A stretch of 64,000 nt of DNA. Source: Nitrospira sp. Lineage in GTDB: Bacteria; Nitrospirota; Nitrospiria; Nitrospirales; Nitrospiraceae. The position numbers and the translations under genes are program-made. The stretch spans positions 26,932 to 90,931 of the forward strand of contig JAEURX010000016.1 in the NCBI GenBank assembly GCA_016788885.1, written 5' to 3'. The first letter of the stretch is position 1; every line of letters begins with the position of its first letter. Shown here in pieces: positions 35,988 to 44,497 of the stretch. The notes beneath the pieces are model-generated. The model had not been told where the DNA came from, made no database searches, and saw nothing but the letters and a program-made list of their open reading frames with translations.

Positions 35988-38417
35988 ATGTGGTCACTCA
36001 GAGCATTGATGGTGTTGTGTATAGGCTGCTGGCCGGGCGCGCTCGGCGTCTTTTCTGCGCAAGCCCAGCAACCGACGGGGGATGCCGGTCGCACGCTGGT
36101 GGGCATTGTCCAGAACCAGGACCTCCGGCGCGTGTCCCAGGCCACCGTTGAGGTGAAGGATCAGGAAGGGACCGTGGTCGTGACAGCGGTGGCCAACGAT
36201 GCGGGAGAATTTACGGTGGAGCTGCCGGCTCAGGGGACCTATTCCGTGAGCGCCCGGCTGGAAATCTACCGAAGCGAATATCTCATCCTCAAAAGTGGAG
36301 CGCAGCCCGCCGGACCGGTGACGCTGACGCTAGCCAAGACCCATGAAATCTCCCTTGAAGTGGTCTCGCCCCTGGCGCCGATTCAGTACAAGGCATCGAG
36401 CGAGACCTATGCACTCAGCCGGAAAGAGATCGAAGCCTTGCCGCGCGGCAACAATAACGATCTCCAGGATGTGCTGCTGACGATCCCCAGCGCGGTGTAT
36501 GGGTCGCTCAAACAGGTGCATATCCGGCAGGACCACGCCAATTTGCAGCTGCGTATCGATGGTGTCCCGATCCCGGACACCGTCTCCTCCACGTTCTCGG
36601 ATGTCCTCAGCCCGCGCGCCTGGGATCGAGCCGATGTCATTCTTGGCGGGATGGAGGCGCAGTACGGCAACAAGGCGGCGGCGGTGTTGGATATCACGAC
36701 CAAAAGCGGGACCAAGCCGGCATTCGGATCGGTGCAGATGATGGGAGGCTCAAACGGGACGCTCAATCCGTCATTCGAATACGGCGGCACGGTCGGCGAA
36801 AAGTTCCGGTTCTATATTTTAAACAGCCACACGGCGACGAACCGCGGCATCGAGCCGCCGACGCTGGGTCATTCGGTGTTCCACGGACAGAGCGAGCGGA
36901 ATCAAACCTTCATCCGCGGCGATTACCAACACGACAATAAGAATAACTTCACCTGGTTGTTCCTGAATTCCGTCGCGAAGTATCAAATTCCCACGACGCC
37001 TGGTCTCGAACTTGATCCGAGCGGACAGATGTTGCCGCTCCTGCAGGCGGGGCGTCCAGGGTTTGCGCCGGTGGCCTCACAGGCCATCAATGAATTTCAG
37101 AAGGAGAACAATCAATACGGCCACATGGTCTGGCGGCATGACGTCAATGCGAATAACTTCTTCAGCTTGGCCGGGTACATGCGACACACGCGTGCCACGT
37201 TCAACACCGATCCGCTCAACGTGCTGGCCTACACGGCCGATCCGACGGCGCCGTTTTCGTCCGCCGATCAGGATCGCAATGCCTACTCGACGGGCCTGCG
37301 ATTCGATTACACCTACGTGCATAGCAAGGAGCATCTCATCAAGGCCGGCTTCCAGCTCGATCGCACGCAGTCGGTGAACAAGACTCGGCTCTTTACCTTT
37401 GCCGATGACGGGGCGGGGAATCCAACCGGCGATCTGCTCAGTCTGAACGCCGACAATCGCCAGATTGGCTATCGGCAGGAATTTTGGATTCAAGATCAGT
37501 GGAGCCCCAACGACAAGTGGACGTTCAACCTCGGCCTGCGCGGCGATGCCGTACAGTATCTGCGGAACGAGGGCCAGGTCAGTCCGCGACTGGGTGCTAC
37601 GTATAAGTATGATCAGTCGAACGTGTTCCACGCGTTTTATGGCCGAATGTTCACGCCGCCGAACCTGGAAGCGATTTCGTTTGCGAAACTGAACACGCTC
37701 GGAACCAGGGCGCAGCCGGACGATGTGACGAACAACACCGTGCGGGCGGAGCGTGCGCATTATTTTGAAGTCGGCAGCTACCATGCGTTGAATCGCTATG
37801 CCACCTTGCAATTCACCGGCTGGTATAAGCTCAGCAACTTCCTGTCGGACGCCGGGCAATTCGGCACCACTCCGCTCTTGAATTATTTTGCGTTCGAGCG
37901 AGGCTGGCAACGCGGAATCGACGGCGCGTTAAAGTTGCAACTCACCGACAACCTGACGGCGCGCGGCAACGTGGCTTGGGGGCAATGTAAAGGGTATGGC
38001 TTGCAGTCGGGGCATTTCCTATTGGAAGCGAAGGAGATTGCCGACATCAATTCGCGTGGTGGGGTGTTCTGCGATCACATGCAGACCCTGACCAGTTCGG
38101 CCGTCGTGACCTACAAGTTCCTGGAACGGACGACGATGACCGGCCAGATGTTGTTCGCGTCGGGCTTGCGGACCGCCGAAAATGAAGACGCGAAGACCAA
38201 TTCCATCCACAGCCCGTCCTATACGATTTACAACCTGTCCATTGCCCATGTGTTTCCGCTGCCGTGGGACGGACAGAAGTTCTTGCTGGGATTCGACATC
38301 ATCAATCTGTTGGATCAGAAGTATTACATCAATCAAGGCGAGGGGAGCATCGGACTGGGTGTGGCCCATGCGGGGATGCCGAGATCGTTCTTCTTCCGTG
38401 GCCAATGGTTCTTCTAG
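35988..38417 (+). CDS. TonB-dependent outer-membrane receptor
   Basis: A 809-residue receptor. After a signal peptide (cleavage near AQAQQ) comes a CarboxypepD_reg-like beta-sandwich (about 37-115, ATVEVKDQEGTVVVTAVANDAGEFTV). The plug follows with ALSRKEIEALPRGNNNDLQDVLL, RIDGVPIPDT and AAAVLDITTKSG, then a long beta-barrel ending in aromatic FFFRGQWFF, the C-terminal Phe recognised by the BAM complex. It imports a scarce metal complex or another ligand using TonB energy. The His-rich small protein upstream suggests a metal, perhaps copper; that is inference. Confidence 0.92.
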   Translation: MWSLRALMVLCIGCWPGALGVFSAQAQQPTGDAGRTLVGIVQNQDLRRVSQATVEVKDQEGTVVVTAVANDAGEFTVELPAQGTYSVSARLEIYRSEYLILKSGAQPAGPVTLTLAKTHEISLEVVSPLAPIQYKASSETYALSRKEIEALPRGNNNDLQDVLLTIPSAVYGSLKQVHIRQDHANLQLRIDGVPIPDTVSSTFSDVLSPRAWDRADVILGGMEAQYGNKAAAVLDITTKSGTKPAFGSVQMMGGSNGTLNPSFEYGGTVGEKFRFYILNSHTATNRGIEPPTLGHSVFHGQSERNQTFIRGDYQHDNKNNFTWLFLNSVAKYQIPTTPGLELDPSGQMLPLLQAGRPGFAPVASQAINEFQKENNQYGHMVWRHDVNANNFFSLAGYMRHTRATFNTDPLNVLAYTADPTAPFSSADQDRNAYSTGLRFDYTYVHSKEHLIKAGFQLDRTQSVNKTRLFTFADDGAGNPTGDLLSLNADNRQIGYRQEFWIQDQWSPNDKWTFNLGLRGDAVQYLRNEGQVSPRLGATYKYDQSNVFHAFYGRMFTPPNLEAISFAKLNTLGTRAQPDDVTNNTVRAERAHYFEVGSYHALNRYATLQFTGWYKLSNFLSDAGQFGTTPLLNYFAFERGWQRGIDGALKLQLTDNLTARGNVAWGQCKGYGLQSGHFLLEAKEIADINSRGGVFCDHMQTLTSSAVVTYKFLERTTMTGQMLFASGLRTAENEDAKTNSIHSPSYTIYNLSIAHVFPLPWDGQKFLLGFDIINLLDQKYYINQGEGSIGLGVAHAGMPRSFFFRGQWFF

Positions 38418-38418
38418 T

Positions 38419-38541
38419 ATGATGCTGAAACGGGTCACCAGCGGCGTTCTCAGTCGCCCGGCTCCCTGCGACGTACCGCAAGGGTCCGCCTCAGTCGACG
38501 GGCTCCCTGCGGCCTTGTTGGATGGCCCGTTTGAGCATCAT
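38419..38541. repeat. Structured intergenic element with 16-base terminal inverted repeats
   Basis: Two bases after the receptor stop, ATGATGCTGAAACGGG (38419-38434) is complemented with one mismatch by 38526-38541. Inside lies a direct duplication: CTCAGTCG, four variable bases, then GCTCCCTGCG, at 38449-38470 and again at 38490-38511. CCCTGCG followed by CGCAAGGG adds a small internal hairpin. The layout is that of a REP/MITE-like non-coding element. It ends 23 bases before the next gene start. Confidence 0.65.
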
Positions 38542-38564
38542 CATGAAACTGGTTGGAAGACGAT

Positions 38565-39026
38565 ATGACGAACATCATCGATGGAATTCGATCACTGACA
38601 GTACCCATGGTAGTGCTCGGCATGTGGTGTCTGCTGCCTGTATCTGCCATCGCCGCGACAGGGGATGAGGCGACGCATGAGGCGGATCATGCGCTGGATG
38701 CGGATATCATTGAGCTGCCCGAAGTGCATGTACATGGACTTCCGCTGAACCAGGATCAACAGGCGGGGCCGGTGCCGAAATCGACCCCCTGGCCGGCCAT
38801 CCCTTCATCGCTCGAGGGGAAGCCGCTCGACGATTGGATGAAGGCCCGCCTGCTCGTCTCCAAAGAGGCACAGGTGACGGTGGTTGTGCTGGAATCGGCG
38901 AAACATCGTGAACTGACGATCGCCGGCATCATCGCGTTGAATCAATGGACCTTCGCCCCGCAACTCAAAGGCGACGACCCCGTCGACGGCGAACTCACCG
39001 TGCGGATTCACTTCCGTTCGCAGTAG
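38565..39026 (+). CDS. Secreted protein with TonB C-terminal-like domain
   Basis: About 153 residues from ATG 38565 (GGAAGA upstream); the frame extends to TTG 38553. A signal peptide (residues 10-34) precedes a His/Asp-rich stretch (ATHEADHALDADIIELPEVHVHG) and then a segment from about residue 95 (AQVTVVVLESAKHRELTIAGIIALNQWTFAPQL, ending DGELTVRIHF). Its beta-alpha-beta pattern fits the C-terminal domain of TonB. The membrane anchor and Pro-rich spacer of a real TonB are missing, so it would be free in the periplasm. It may modulate the receptor encoded upstream. Confidence 0.7.
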   Translation: MTNIIDGIRSLTVPMVVLGMWCLLPVSAIAATGDEATHEADHALDADIIELPEVHVHGLPLNQDQQAGPVPKSTPWPAIPSSLEGKPLDDWMKARLLVSKEAQVTVVVLESAKHRELTIAGIIALNQWTFAPQLKGDDPVDGELTVRIHFRSQ

Positions 39027-39050
39027 TAGCATGAAGATTCAGCGAGGCAA

Positions 39051-39233
39051 GTGAACCTTGCCACTTGGCAGTATCTTCTCCTCTACCGTGATACGGTTCG
39101 AGAAGAAGACAAAGTGTCGGGGCCGGACTGTCTTTTCCAAATGATGCGTGACGCCGGGGCTCCGATCCCATGCCGTGAGGTATGGGATCGGATGGTGGCT
39201 GACCTCATTCGCTGTCAGGCTTCGCCGATGTGA
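39051..39233 (+). CDS. Possible small protein of 60 residues
   Basis: A GTG-started frame with GAGG three bases upstream, which is too close to be ideal. The product (MNLATWQYLLLYRDTVREED, then CLFQMMRDAG and VWDRMVADLI) looks protein-like, helical and soluble, but I recognise no family. It sits between the TonB-C-like gene and the end of a - strand gene. Confidence 0.3.
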   Translation: MNLATWQYLLLYRDTVREEDKVSGPDCLFQMMRDAGAPIPCREVWDRMVADLIRCQASPM

Positions 39234-39243
39234 GCGAGACCGA

Positions 39244-39708
39244 TCAGAACGCGAGCGCGGCTCGTTCGTCCTGATCCCGGATCGCCGCCGCAAAACGCTT
39301 CATGCGCTCGACTAACGCCTTCTCTTCGGGGTCCAGTTTATCTTCGCTCTTCAGGGGGAGGAGCACCGCGTAGGGAACCGACTTGACGACGGCGGCAAAA
39401 ATTTTATGCGCTGCGTCGACGCTGATCCCGCCTTCCCTTGTTTCCAGCATTTCGAGAAAACGATTCATTCCTTTTCGCTTCCCGTTGTACTCCCCCTTGA
39501 CGGCGGCTTCACTGACCACTTCCAGCTGCTTGAAGTACGGGGTGAAGTTTCCGCTCGTGGACAGGTTTTTTTGTTCCATCACCATCAACGTGATTTTGTC
39601 GATCCACGGCGGTGCGACCCAGGCGTTTGCGTCGACGGGGCCGAGAGAAACGGCCATCCATACCGGAATGATCAGCAAGAAGGTCAGCTGCCGGAAGGAT
39701 CGTGCCAT
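39244..39708 (-). CDS. Secreted protein of unknown function
   Basis: A 154-residue protein with a signal peptide (residues 5-29, cleavage near DANAW). The mature part is mainly helical (WIDKITLMVMEQKNLSTSG, KRKGMNRFLEMLETREGG, AAHKIFAAVVKSVPYAVLL) and ends in a charged helix (EEKALVERMKRFAAAIRDQDE). AAAGGAG a few bases before the ATG is a strong ribosome binding site. No family is recognised. It lies about 250 bases downstream of the efflux operon on the same strand and may or may not share its transcript. Confidence 0.7.
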   Translation of the reverse strand: MARSFRQLTFLLIIPVWMAVSLGPVDANAWVAPPWIDKITLMVMEQKNLSTSGNFTPYFKQLEVVSEAAVKGEYNGKRKGMNRFLEMLETREGGISVDAAHKIFAAVVKSVPYAVLLPLKSEDKLDPEEKALVERMKRFAAAIRDQDERAALAF

Positions 39709-39960
39709 GATGGACTCCTTTCAGTCGAGCGGTGGTCGTGGTCGATTGATATGGCGAGGTTCCACTCAACGAGAGGCAACATGAGTGCCAGTTGCAGGTC
39801 GGATCGTAACCGATGGAAATGTCGACAATGCACAAGACGCGTGCTCAGACGGCGAGCGGTCGCGCACAGGACGCTCCGTTCGAAACGATTGGGTCATCCG
39901 GGGAATGTCTCTCTGGAAGGCGGCTGAGCGCTAACAGTTCTCTGCAGGAATTAGCGGCTG

Positions 39961-41604
39961 CTATGGTCGGGGCCGTAAAGGCACCGGCCGTTTGGTCAAA
40001 TCATTATGGACCCAGTTATTCTCCGCGTTGACATCGATGCCGCGGACCGATGGCGGTTTATCGAGATTCACATATTGGAAGGTGCCGAAGGGCTGGATCT
40101 CGTCATCCGTCGGTAATTGGTCGCGGTTCCAGCCTCCGCCAAGCGAACGGATGAGCGCGACCGAGGTGCGTAGTAATTCGGCCTTGATCTGCACCGACTC
40201 AATCCGCGCGGTCAGCATGGCGACTTGGGCGTAGATCAGCTCAAGGCTGGAGGCCAATCCACCTTGATACAATTCCATGGTCAGGTCTTGCGTTTTGAGC
40301 GTCGCTCCCACCGCCGCGTCCTGCCGGTTGGCCGCGAGGGTCAACCGGTTGGTCAGGCTCAAATTGTTCTCGACCTCGCGAAACGCATTGAGCACCGTCG
40401 ATCGATATCGATCCTCCGTCTCGCGATAGGCAGACCAGGATTGCTGCAATTGCGCGCGACGATACCCGCCTTGGAAAAGCGGCAGCGACACGCTTGACCC
40501 GTAGGACCAGAAACTATTCGCGAGTGAGAAGAGACTGAAGGCCTCATCTTCAAACCCGCCGCCGAGCCGAAACGAGACATTGGGGTAAAACGCGGCCCGC
40601 GCAATACCAATCGTGCGGTTAGCTTGCGCCATTCGGCGTTCCATCGCGGCGATATCCGGCCGGCGCTCCAGTAGCGTAGACGGAAGCGTTTGCGGGATGG
40701 TGAATGTGGCCATCTTGAGATCGTTGACCGGCTCGATCTTGAAGGCTGCAGGCGCCATATTGAGCAGGATGGCGATTGCCTGCTCCAGCACTTGGCGTTG
40801 GCCTTGTATCTGGGCCCGTCTCGTTTCGGTGCTGAACAGGAGAGACTCCACGCGGGCGACGTCGAGTGCCGATGCAATCTGGCCGATGAACTGCGCGTTG
40901 ACGAGTTCCAACGACTGGGTGTAGAGCGCGATCGATTGGGTGTAAATCGCATCCTGCGCGTCGAGGCCGCGTAACGCAAAATAGTTTGCCGCGACTTCCG
41001 CTTGCAGGCTCAGCCGCGCGAGTCCGAAATCAGCGGCCCGTTCTTCGGCGCGATAGATCTCCACGCGTGTCGCGTTGCGAAGTGCCGACCAGAAGTCGGG
41101 TTCCCAGGATGCGATCCCGCCGGCGGCCACGCTCGATTCTTCCAGTGGACTGTCTGGAGCGCGAAACAAGCGGTGGAGTGACTGTCGATTGTCGCTCGCA
41201 TCAAATCCCAATCCGACGCGAGGGAGGTATTGCGACCGGGCTTTCATCATCGCATCGCGGGACTGCACAAATCGTTCGGCGGCGGCCTGTAGGTCTGGGT
41301 TCGCGGTCAACGCCTGCGCTTCCAACCTATCCAGAACCGGATCGTTAAACAGCTTCCACCAATCCTGGCGCAACTCGCCGTCAGACGGTGTCGCCTGTAC
41401 GAAGGGGCTCGACCCGTGCCATGAGTCGGGAACGACGAACTGAGCCGGCTCATAGGGAGGCGAGAGATCGACGGCTGGAAACGTACTACAGGCCGGGAGG
41501 CCGAGCGCCAGCAGCAGCACGCCGGCAGCGGCTATGCTTGTGAATGGGCAGGCCCAGGGCTGTTCGGCTGGTGTGTGAGGTTGCCTGTCTGTGGAGCATG
41601 TCAT
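39961..41604 (-). CDS. Outer-membrane efflux lipoprotein (NodT family)
   Basis: A 547-residue TolC-like outer-membrane factor. The N-terminus has a hydrophobic stretch ending in a lipobox (LGLPAC|S), so it is acylated. The body holds two OEP repeats: YEPAQFVVPDSWHG, LDRLEAQALTANPDLQAAAERF, then PSTLLERRPDIAAMERRMAQANRTIG and FREVENNLSLTNRL. The trimer forms the exit duct of a tripartite efflux pump. The start overlaps the membrane-fusion gene's stop by 4 bases, making it the last gene of the RND operon. The C-terminal 60 residues extend beyond the usual domain. Confidence 0.92.
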   Translation of the reverse strand: MTCSTDRQPHTPAEQPWACPFTSIAAAGVLLLALGLPACSTFPAVDLSPPYEPAQFVVPDSWHGSSPFVQATPSDGELRQDWWKLFNDPVLDRLEAQALTANPDLQAAAERFVQSRDAMMKARSQYLPRVGLGFDASDNRQSLHRLFRAPDSPLEESSVAAGGIASWEPDFWSALRNATRVEIYRAEERAADFGLARLSLQAEVAANYFALRGLDAQDAIYTQSIALYTQSLELVNAQFIGQIASALDVARVESLLFSTETRRAQIQGQRQVLEQAIAILLNMAPAAFKIEPVNDLKMATFTIPQTLPSTLLERRPDIAAMERRMAQANRTIGIARAAFYPNVSFRLGGGFEDEAFSLFSLANSFWSYGSSVSLPLFQGGYRRAQLQQSWSAYRETEDRYRSTVLNAFREVENNLSLTNRLTLAANRQDAAVGATLKTQDLTMELYQGGLASSLELIYAQVAMLTARIESVQIKAELLRTSVALIRSLGGGWNRDQLPTDDEIQPFGTFQYVNLDKPPSVRGIDVNAENNWVHNDLTKRPVPLRPRP

Positions 41605-42803
41605 TTCGAAGATGGGTCCTTCGTGACTGGCGTCGTGCTCCCCACGAGGTCGTAACCGGGCGCCGGCGTGACGACGCGGACCTTGTCGCCCTCCAGCAAT
41701 GCGGCGCTCGGGTTATTCACGACGCGGTCCTGGCTGGATAGGCCTCCTGCCACCTCGACGGCATTATCCATGAGCTTGCTTACCGTGATGGGTTTCAGAT
41801 GCACACGGTCGTCCTCCGTCACCACTGCCACCTGTGTGCCATGCTCTTGGAACACTAACGCAGTGGAGGGAATGGTGAGCGCATTCCGGTCGACCGGCGC
41901 GGTGAGATGAACTTGGGCATAGGACCCTGGCCACAAGGCCCGGTCTTCGTTGTCGATCGTGAAGACCGTCACCGCAGTGCGGGTGCTGACATCAAATCCG
42001 CGGGCGACCGTGAGGAATTTCGCGGTGAAATGACGATCGGGCAGTTGCGGCACCGTCACGTCGGCCGTCAGCCCCGGTTTGAGAAAGGCCCCGAAGGATG
42101 CCGGTACGTTGACAAACAGCCGCAGCATGCTGACGTCGGCCACGGTAAAGAGATTGGTGATGGAACTCCGATTACTGATGTTCCCTTCCTTATTGATGTA
42201 GTCGCCGACATTGATGTTGCGGACCGTCACGACACCGTCATAGGGCGCGACGATGGTTTTGAATTGAATCAGCGCCTCAAAATTCTTCACGTTCTGTTCC
42301 GACGCCTTGACCCTGGCCGCTTCGGCCTTCGCGTTGGCTTCCTGCACGGAGATCGATTGTTCGGAGACCGCGTGATTTTTGCGCAGCGCGACCCAGCGTT
42401 TCGCCGTCAGGTCGGCAAGGGCATACTTGGCTTGTTCTGCAGCGAGATCCGCTTTGGCCTGGGCATACTGGGCATCGAGGGCCGGCGCGTTGATTTCGGC
42501 GAGGATGTCGCCCTTTTTCACCAGGGCGCCGTAGTCCTTGTACCACATCTTGACGTAGCCGGAGACCTGCGCATAGATCGGCGCTTCGAACCAGGCCTGA
42601 ATATTTCCGGGGAGGCTGATGGTTTCAGTCGGCGGCACCGGCGTCGGGTAGGTGACTGCCACCGTGGGAACGGTGTCCTCCAGCGTCTGCTTGCGCAAGG
42701 TCGTGGCGTCGACATTGCTCTCATAGATTCGATAGCAGAGATAAACCAGGAGCAAAAAGAACCCTGAAAGGACTCCGGAACGTTGATGCAGAAGCTTCAG
42801 CAT
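41601..42803 (-). CDS. RND efflux periplasmic adaptor (membrane fusion protein)
   Basis: About 400 residues from ATG 42803, eight bases after AAGGAG; a GTG three bases earlier is possible. An N-terminal hydrophobic helix (residues 12-28) anchors it. A biotinyl-lipoyl half (QVSGYVKMWYKDYGALVKKGDILAEI), a helical hairpin (AQYAQAKADLAAEQAKYAL), the second lipoyl half (IVAPYDGVVTVRNINVGDYI) and beta-barrel domains follow. It links the split RND permease to the NodT lipoprotein. The GTGA/TGATG junction with the upstream gene implies coupled translation. Confidence 0.92.
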   Translation of the reverse strand: MLKLLHQRSGVLSGFFLLLVYLCYRIYESNVDATTLRKQTLEDTVPTVAVTYPTPVPPTETISLPGNIQAWFEAPIYAQVSGYVKMWYKDYGALVKKGDILAEINAPALDAQYAQAKADLAAEQAKYALADLTAKRWVALRKNHAVSEQSISVQEANAKAEAARVKASEQNVKNFEALIQFKTIVAPYDGVVTVRNINVGDYINKEGNISNRSSITNLFTVADVSMLRLFVNVPASFGAFLKPGLTADVTVPQLPDRHFTAKFLTVARGFDVSTRTAVTVFTIDNEDRALWPGSYAQVHLTAPVDRNALTIPSTALVFQEHGTQVAVVTEDDRVHLKPITVSKLMDNAVEVAGGLSSQDRVVNNPSAALLEGDKVRVVTPAPGYDLVGSTTPVTKDPSSK

Positions 42804-44497
42804 CACAGGTGCTCCTTTGCCGGAAGGCTTCGCCCGTCATAGAGCATGGCATATACGCAGGGGACGAAAAACAGGGTAAAGACAGTGGCCACGAACAGGC
42901 CGCCGATGACGGCGCGTCCGAGCGGCGCATTCTGAGAATACCCTGTCGCCATGGGCACCATGCCGAAGATCATCGCCGACGCGGTCATGAGAACCGGACG
43001 GAAGCGGGTCGTCCCGGCTTCCAGCGCGGCACGCAGGGCTTCGCCGTGCGTTTCAAGCCGTTCGCGTGCGTAAGAGACGACCAGAATGGAATTGGCTGTC
43101 GCTGTTCCCATCGTCATGATGGCGCCGGTCAGCGCAGGCTCCGACAGACGCGTATGCGTCAGGAACAGGGCCCAGGCGATACCAGCCAACGCGCCGGGCA
43201 AGGCGGTGATGATGATGAACGGGTCGAGCCAGGATTGAAAGTTGACCACGATCAGCAGATAGACCAGCACGATTGCGGCGAGCAGTCCGAAGATCAGCTC
43301 GAAATAGGCGTCGTGCATGAGTGAGGCCTGGCCGTGGATTTCGATGGCGGCGCTGCGAGGTAGTTCGTGTTCCATGCTCTTGGCGACTGTTTCGACATCG
43401 TTCAGGACGCCGCCCAGGTCGCGCCCTTCAGTCCCGACATAGATGTCGAACAGGGGCATGATGTTCGCGTGGGTGATTACGCCCGGTGTGCCCTCCGCCG
43501 AGAGGTCGGTGAGATTGCCGAGTAATTGCACATCATGGTTGTCAGCAGCCTCGCCGGAGGATTCGACGGGAATGGTTTTGAGGCTATTGACGCTATTGAC
43601 CTGAGCTTGCGGCGTATACACGTTGATCAGATAGGACATGCCGGTCTTGGGATCGAGCCAATACACCTGGTCGATCTGTTGGCTGCCGGCGGTCGTCATC
43701 AGCAGGTTGGACGCCATGTCCTTCTGGGTTCGGTTGACGGCCAGGCCGAATGTGCGATTGCCTTCCACCATGAGCGTCGGCGTGCGCATGGTTTGTTGGA
43801 TGACCACGTCGGTGGCGCCGGGGATCTGGCGCAACTTGCCGGCCAATTTGCGGGCGAACTCGTAGTTGGGGTGCATGTCCGGGCCCTTGATCTGTACGTC
43901 GATCGGCGCCGGCGCCCCGAAGTTGAGAATTTTGGCGGTCAGGTCGGACGGCTGGAAGGTGAATTCGGTGCCCGGATACCGCTCTGCTAAACCCTTGCGC
44001 AGAATGCGGCGGTACTCCCACACCGGCGATTTTTCGTTTTTCAACAGAATCGTCAGGTCGCAATCCTGCGAGCCGATGGTCGGCGTCGGAATGAACGCGA
44101 GATTATGCGCCCCAACCGGCAGGCCGCAGTTGCTGACAATGTTTTCGACTTCTCCGGCCAACAACTCTTCCACGCTGTTCGAGACCAGCGTGGCAATACG
44201 TCCCGATACCTCGATGCGTGTTCCGAGCGGTGCCCGCATATGCATCTGAATGACACCGGATCTGATCTCGGGAAAATAATCGCGCCCCAGAAAAAAGAAC
44301 AACGACAGCGAGGCCACGGCGATGATCAGAGAGATCGTCACGAATGCACGGCGCTTGGCGATGACCCGTTCGAGCAACATCCCGTAGCGCTCGCGAAACC
44401 GATTGAACCCGCGTTCGAATCCCTGTTGAAAGCGGACGAGTGGGTTCCGTGAGGGACCTGAACCGAGCTGCTCCGGATGCTCAAGCGACTTCGACAT
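42803..44497 (-). CDS. RND efflux permease, C-terminal half (separate ORF)
   Basis: A 564-residue protein covering TM7 to TM12 and the second periplasmic porter/docking region of an RND permease. It starts MSKSLEHPEQLG, has TM7 at about 52-72, a large periplasmic loop to about 390, and TM8-12 after that. A stop codon three codons before the ATG in this frame shows the ORF does not simply continue from upstream, and AAGGG precedes the ATG by five bases. The TM10 segment GTATANSILVVSYA lacks the Lys found in AcrB-type pumps (AKNAIL). It must pair with the N-terminal half encoded just upstream. Confidence 0.9.
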   Translation of the reverse strand: MSKSLEHPEQLGSGPSRNPLVRFQQGFERGFNRFRERYGMLLERVIAKRRAFVTISLIIAVASLSLFFFLGRDYFPEIRSGVIQMHMRAPLGTRIEVSGRIATLVSNSVEELLAGEVENIVSNCGLPVGAHNLAFIPTPTIGSQDCDLTILLKNEKSPVWEYRRILRKGLAERYPGTEFTFQPSDLTAKILNFGAPAPIDVQIKGPDMHPNYEFARKLAGKLRQIPGATDVVIQQTMRTPTLMVEGNRTFGLAVNRTQKDMASNLLMTTAGSQQIDQVYWLDPKTGMSYLINVYTPQAQVNSVNSLKTIPVESSGEAADNHDVQLLGNLTDLSAEGTPGVITHANIMPLFDIYVGTEGRDLGGVLNDVETVAKSMEHELPRSAAIEIHGQASLMHDAYFELIFGLLAAIVLVYLLIVVNFQSWLDPFIIITALPGALAGIAWALFLTHTRLSEPALTGAIMTMGTATANSILVVSYARERLETHGEALRAALEAGTTRFRPVLMTASAMIFGMVPMATGYSQNAPLGRAVIGGLFVATVFTLFFVPCVYAMLYDGRSLPAKEHL

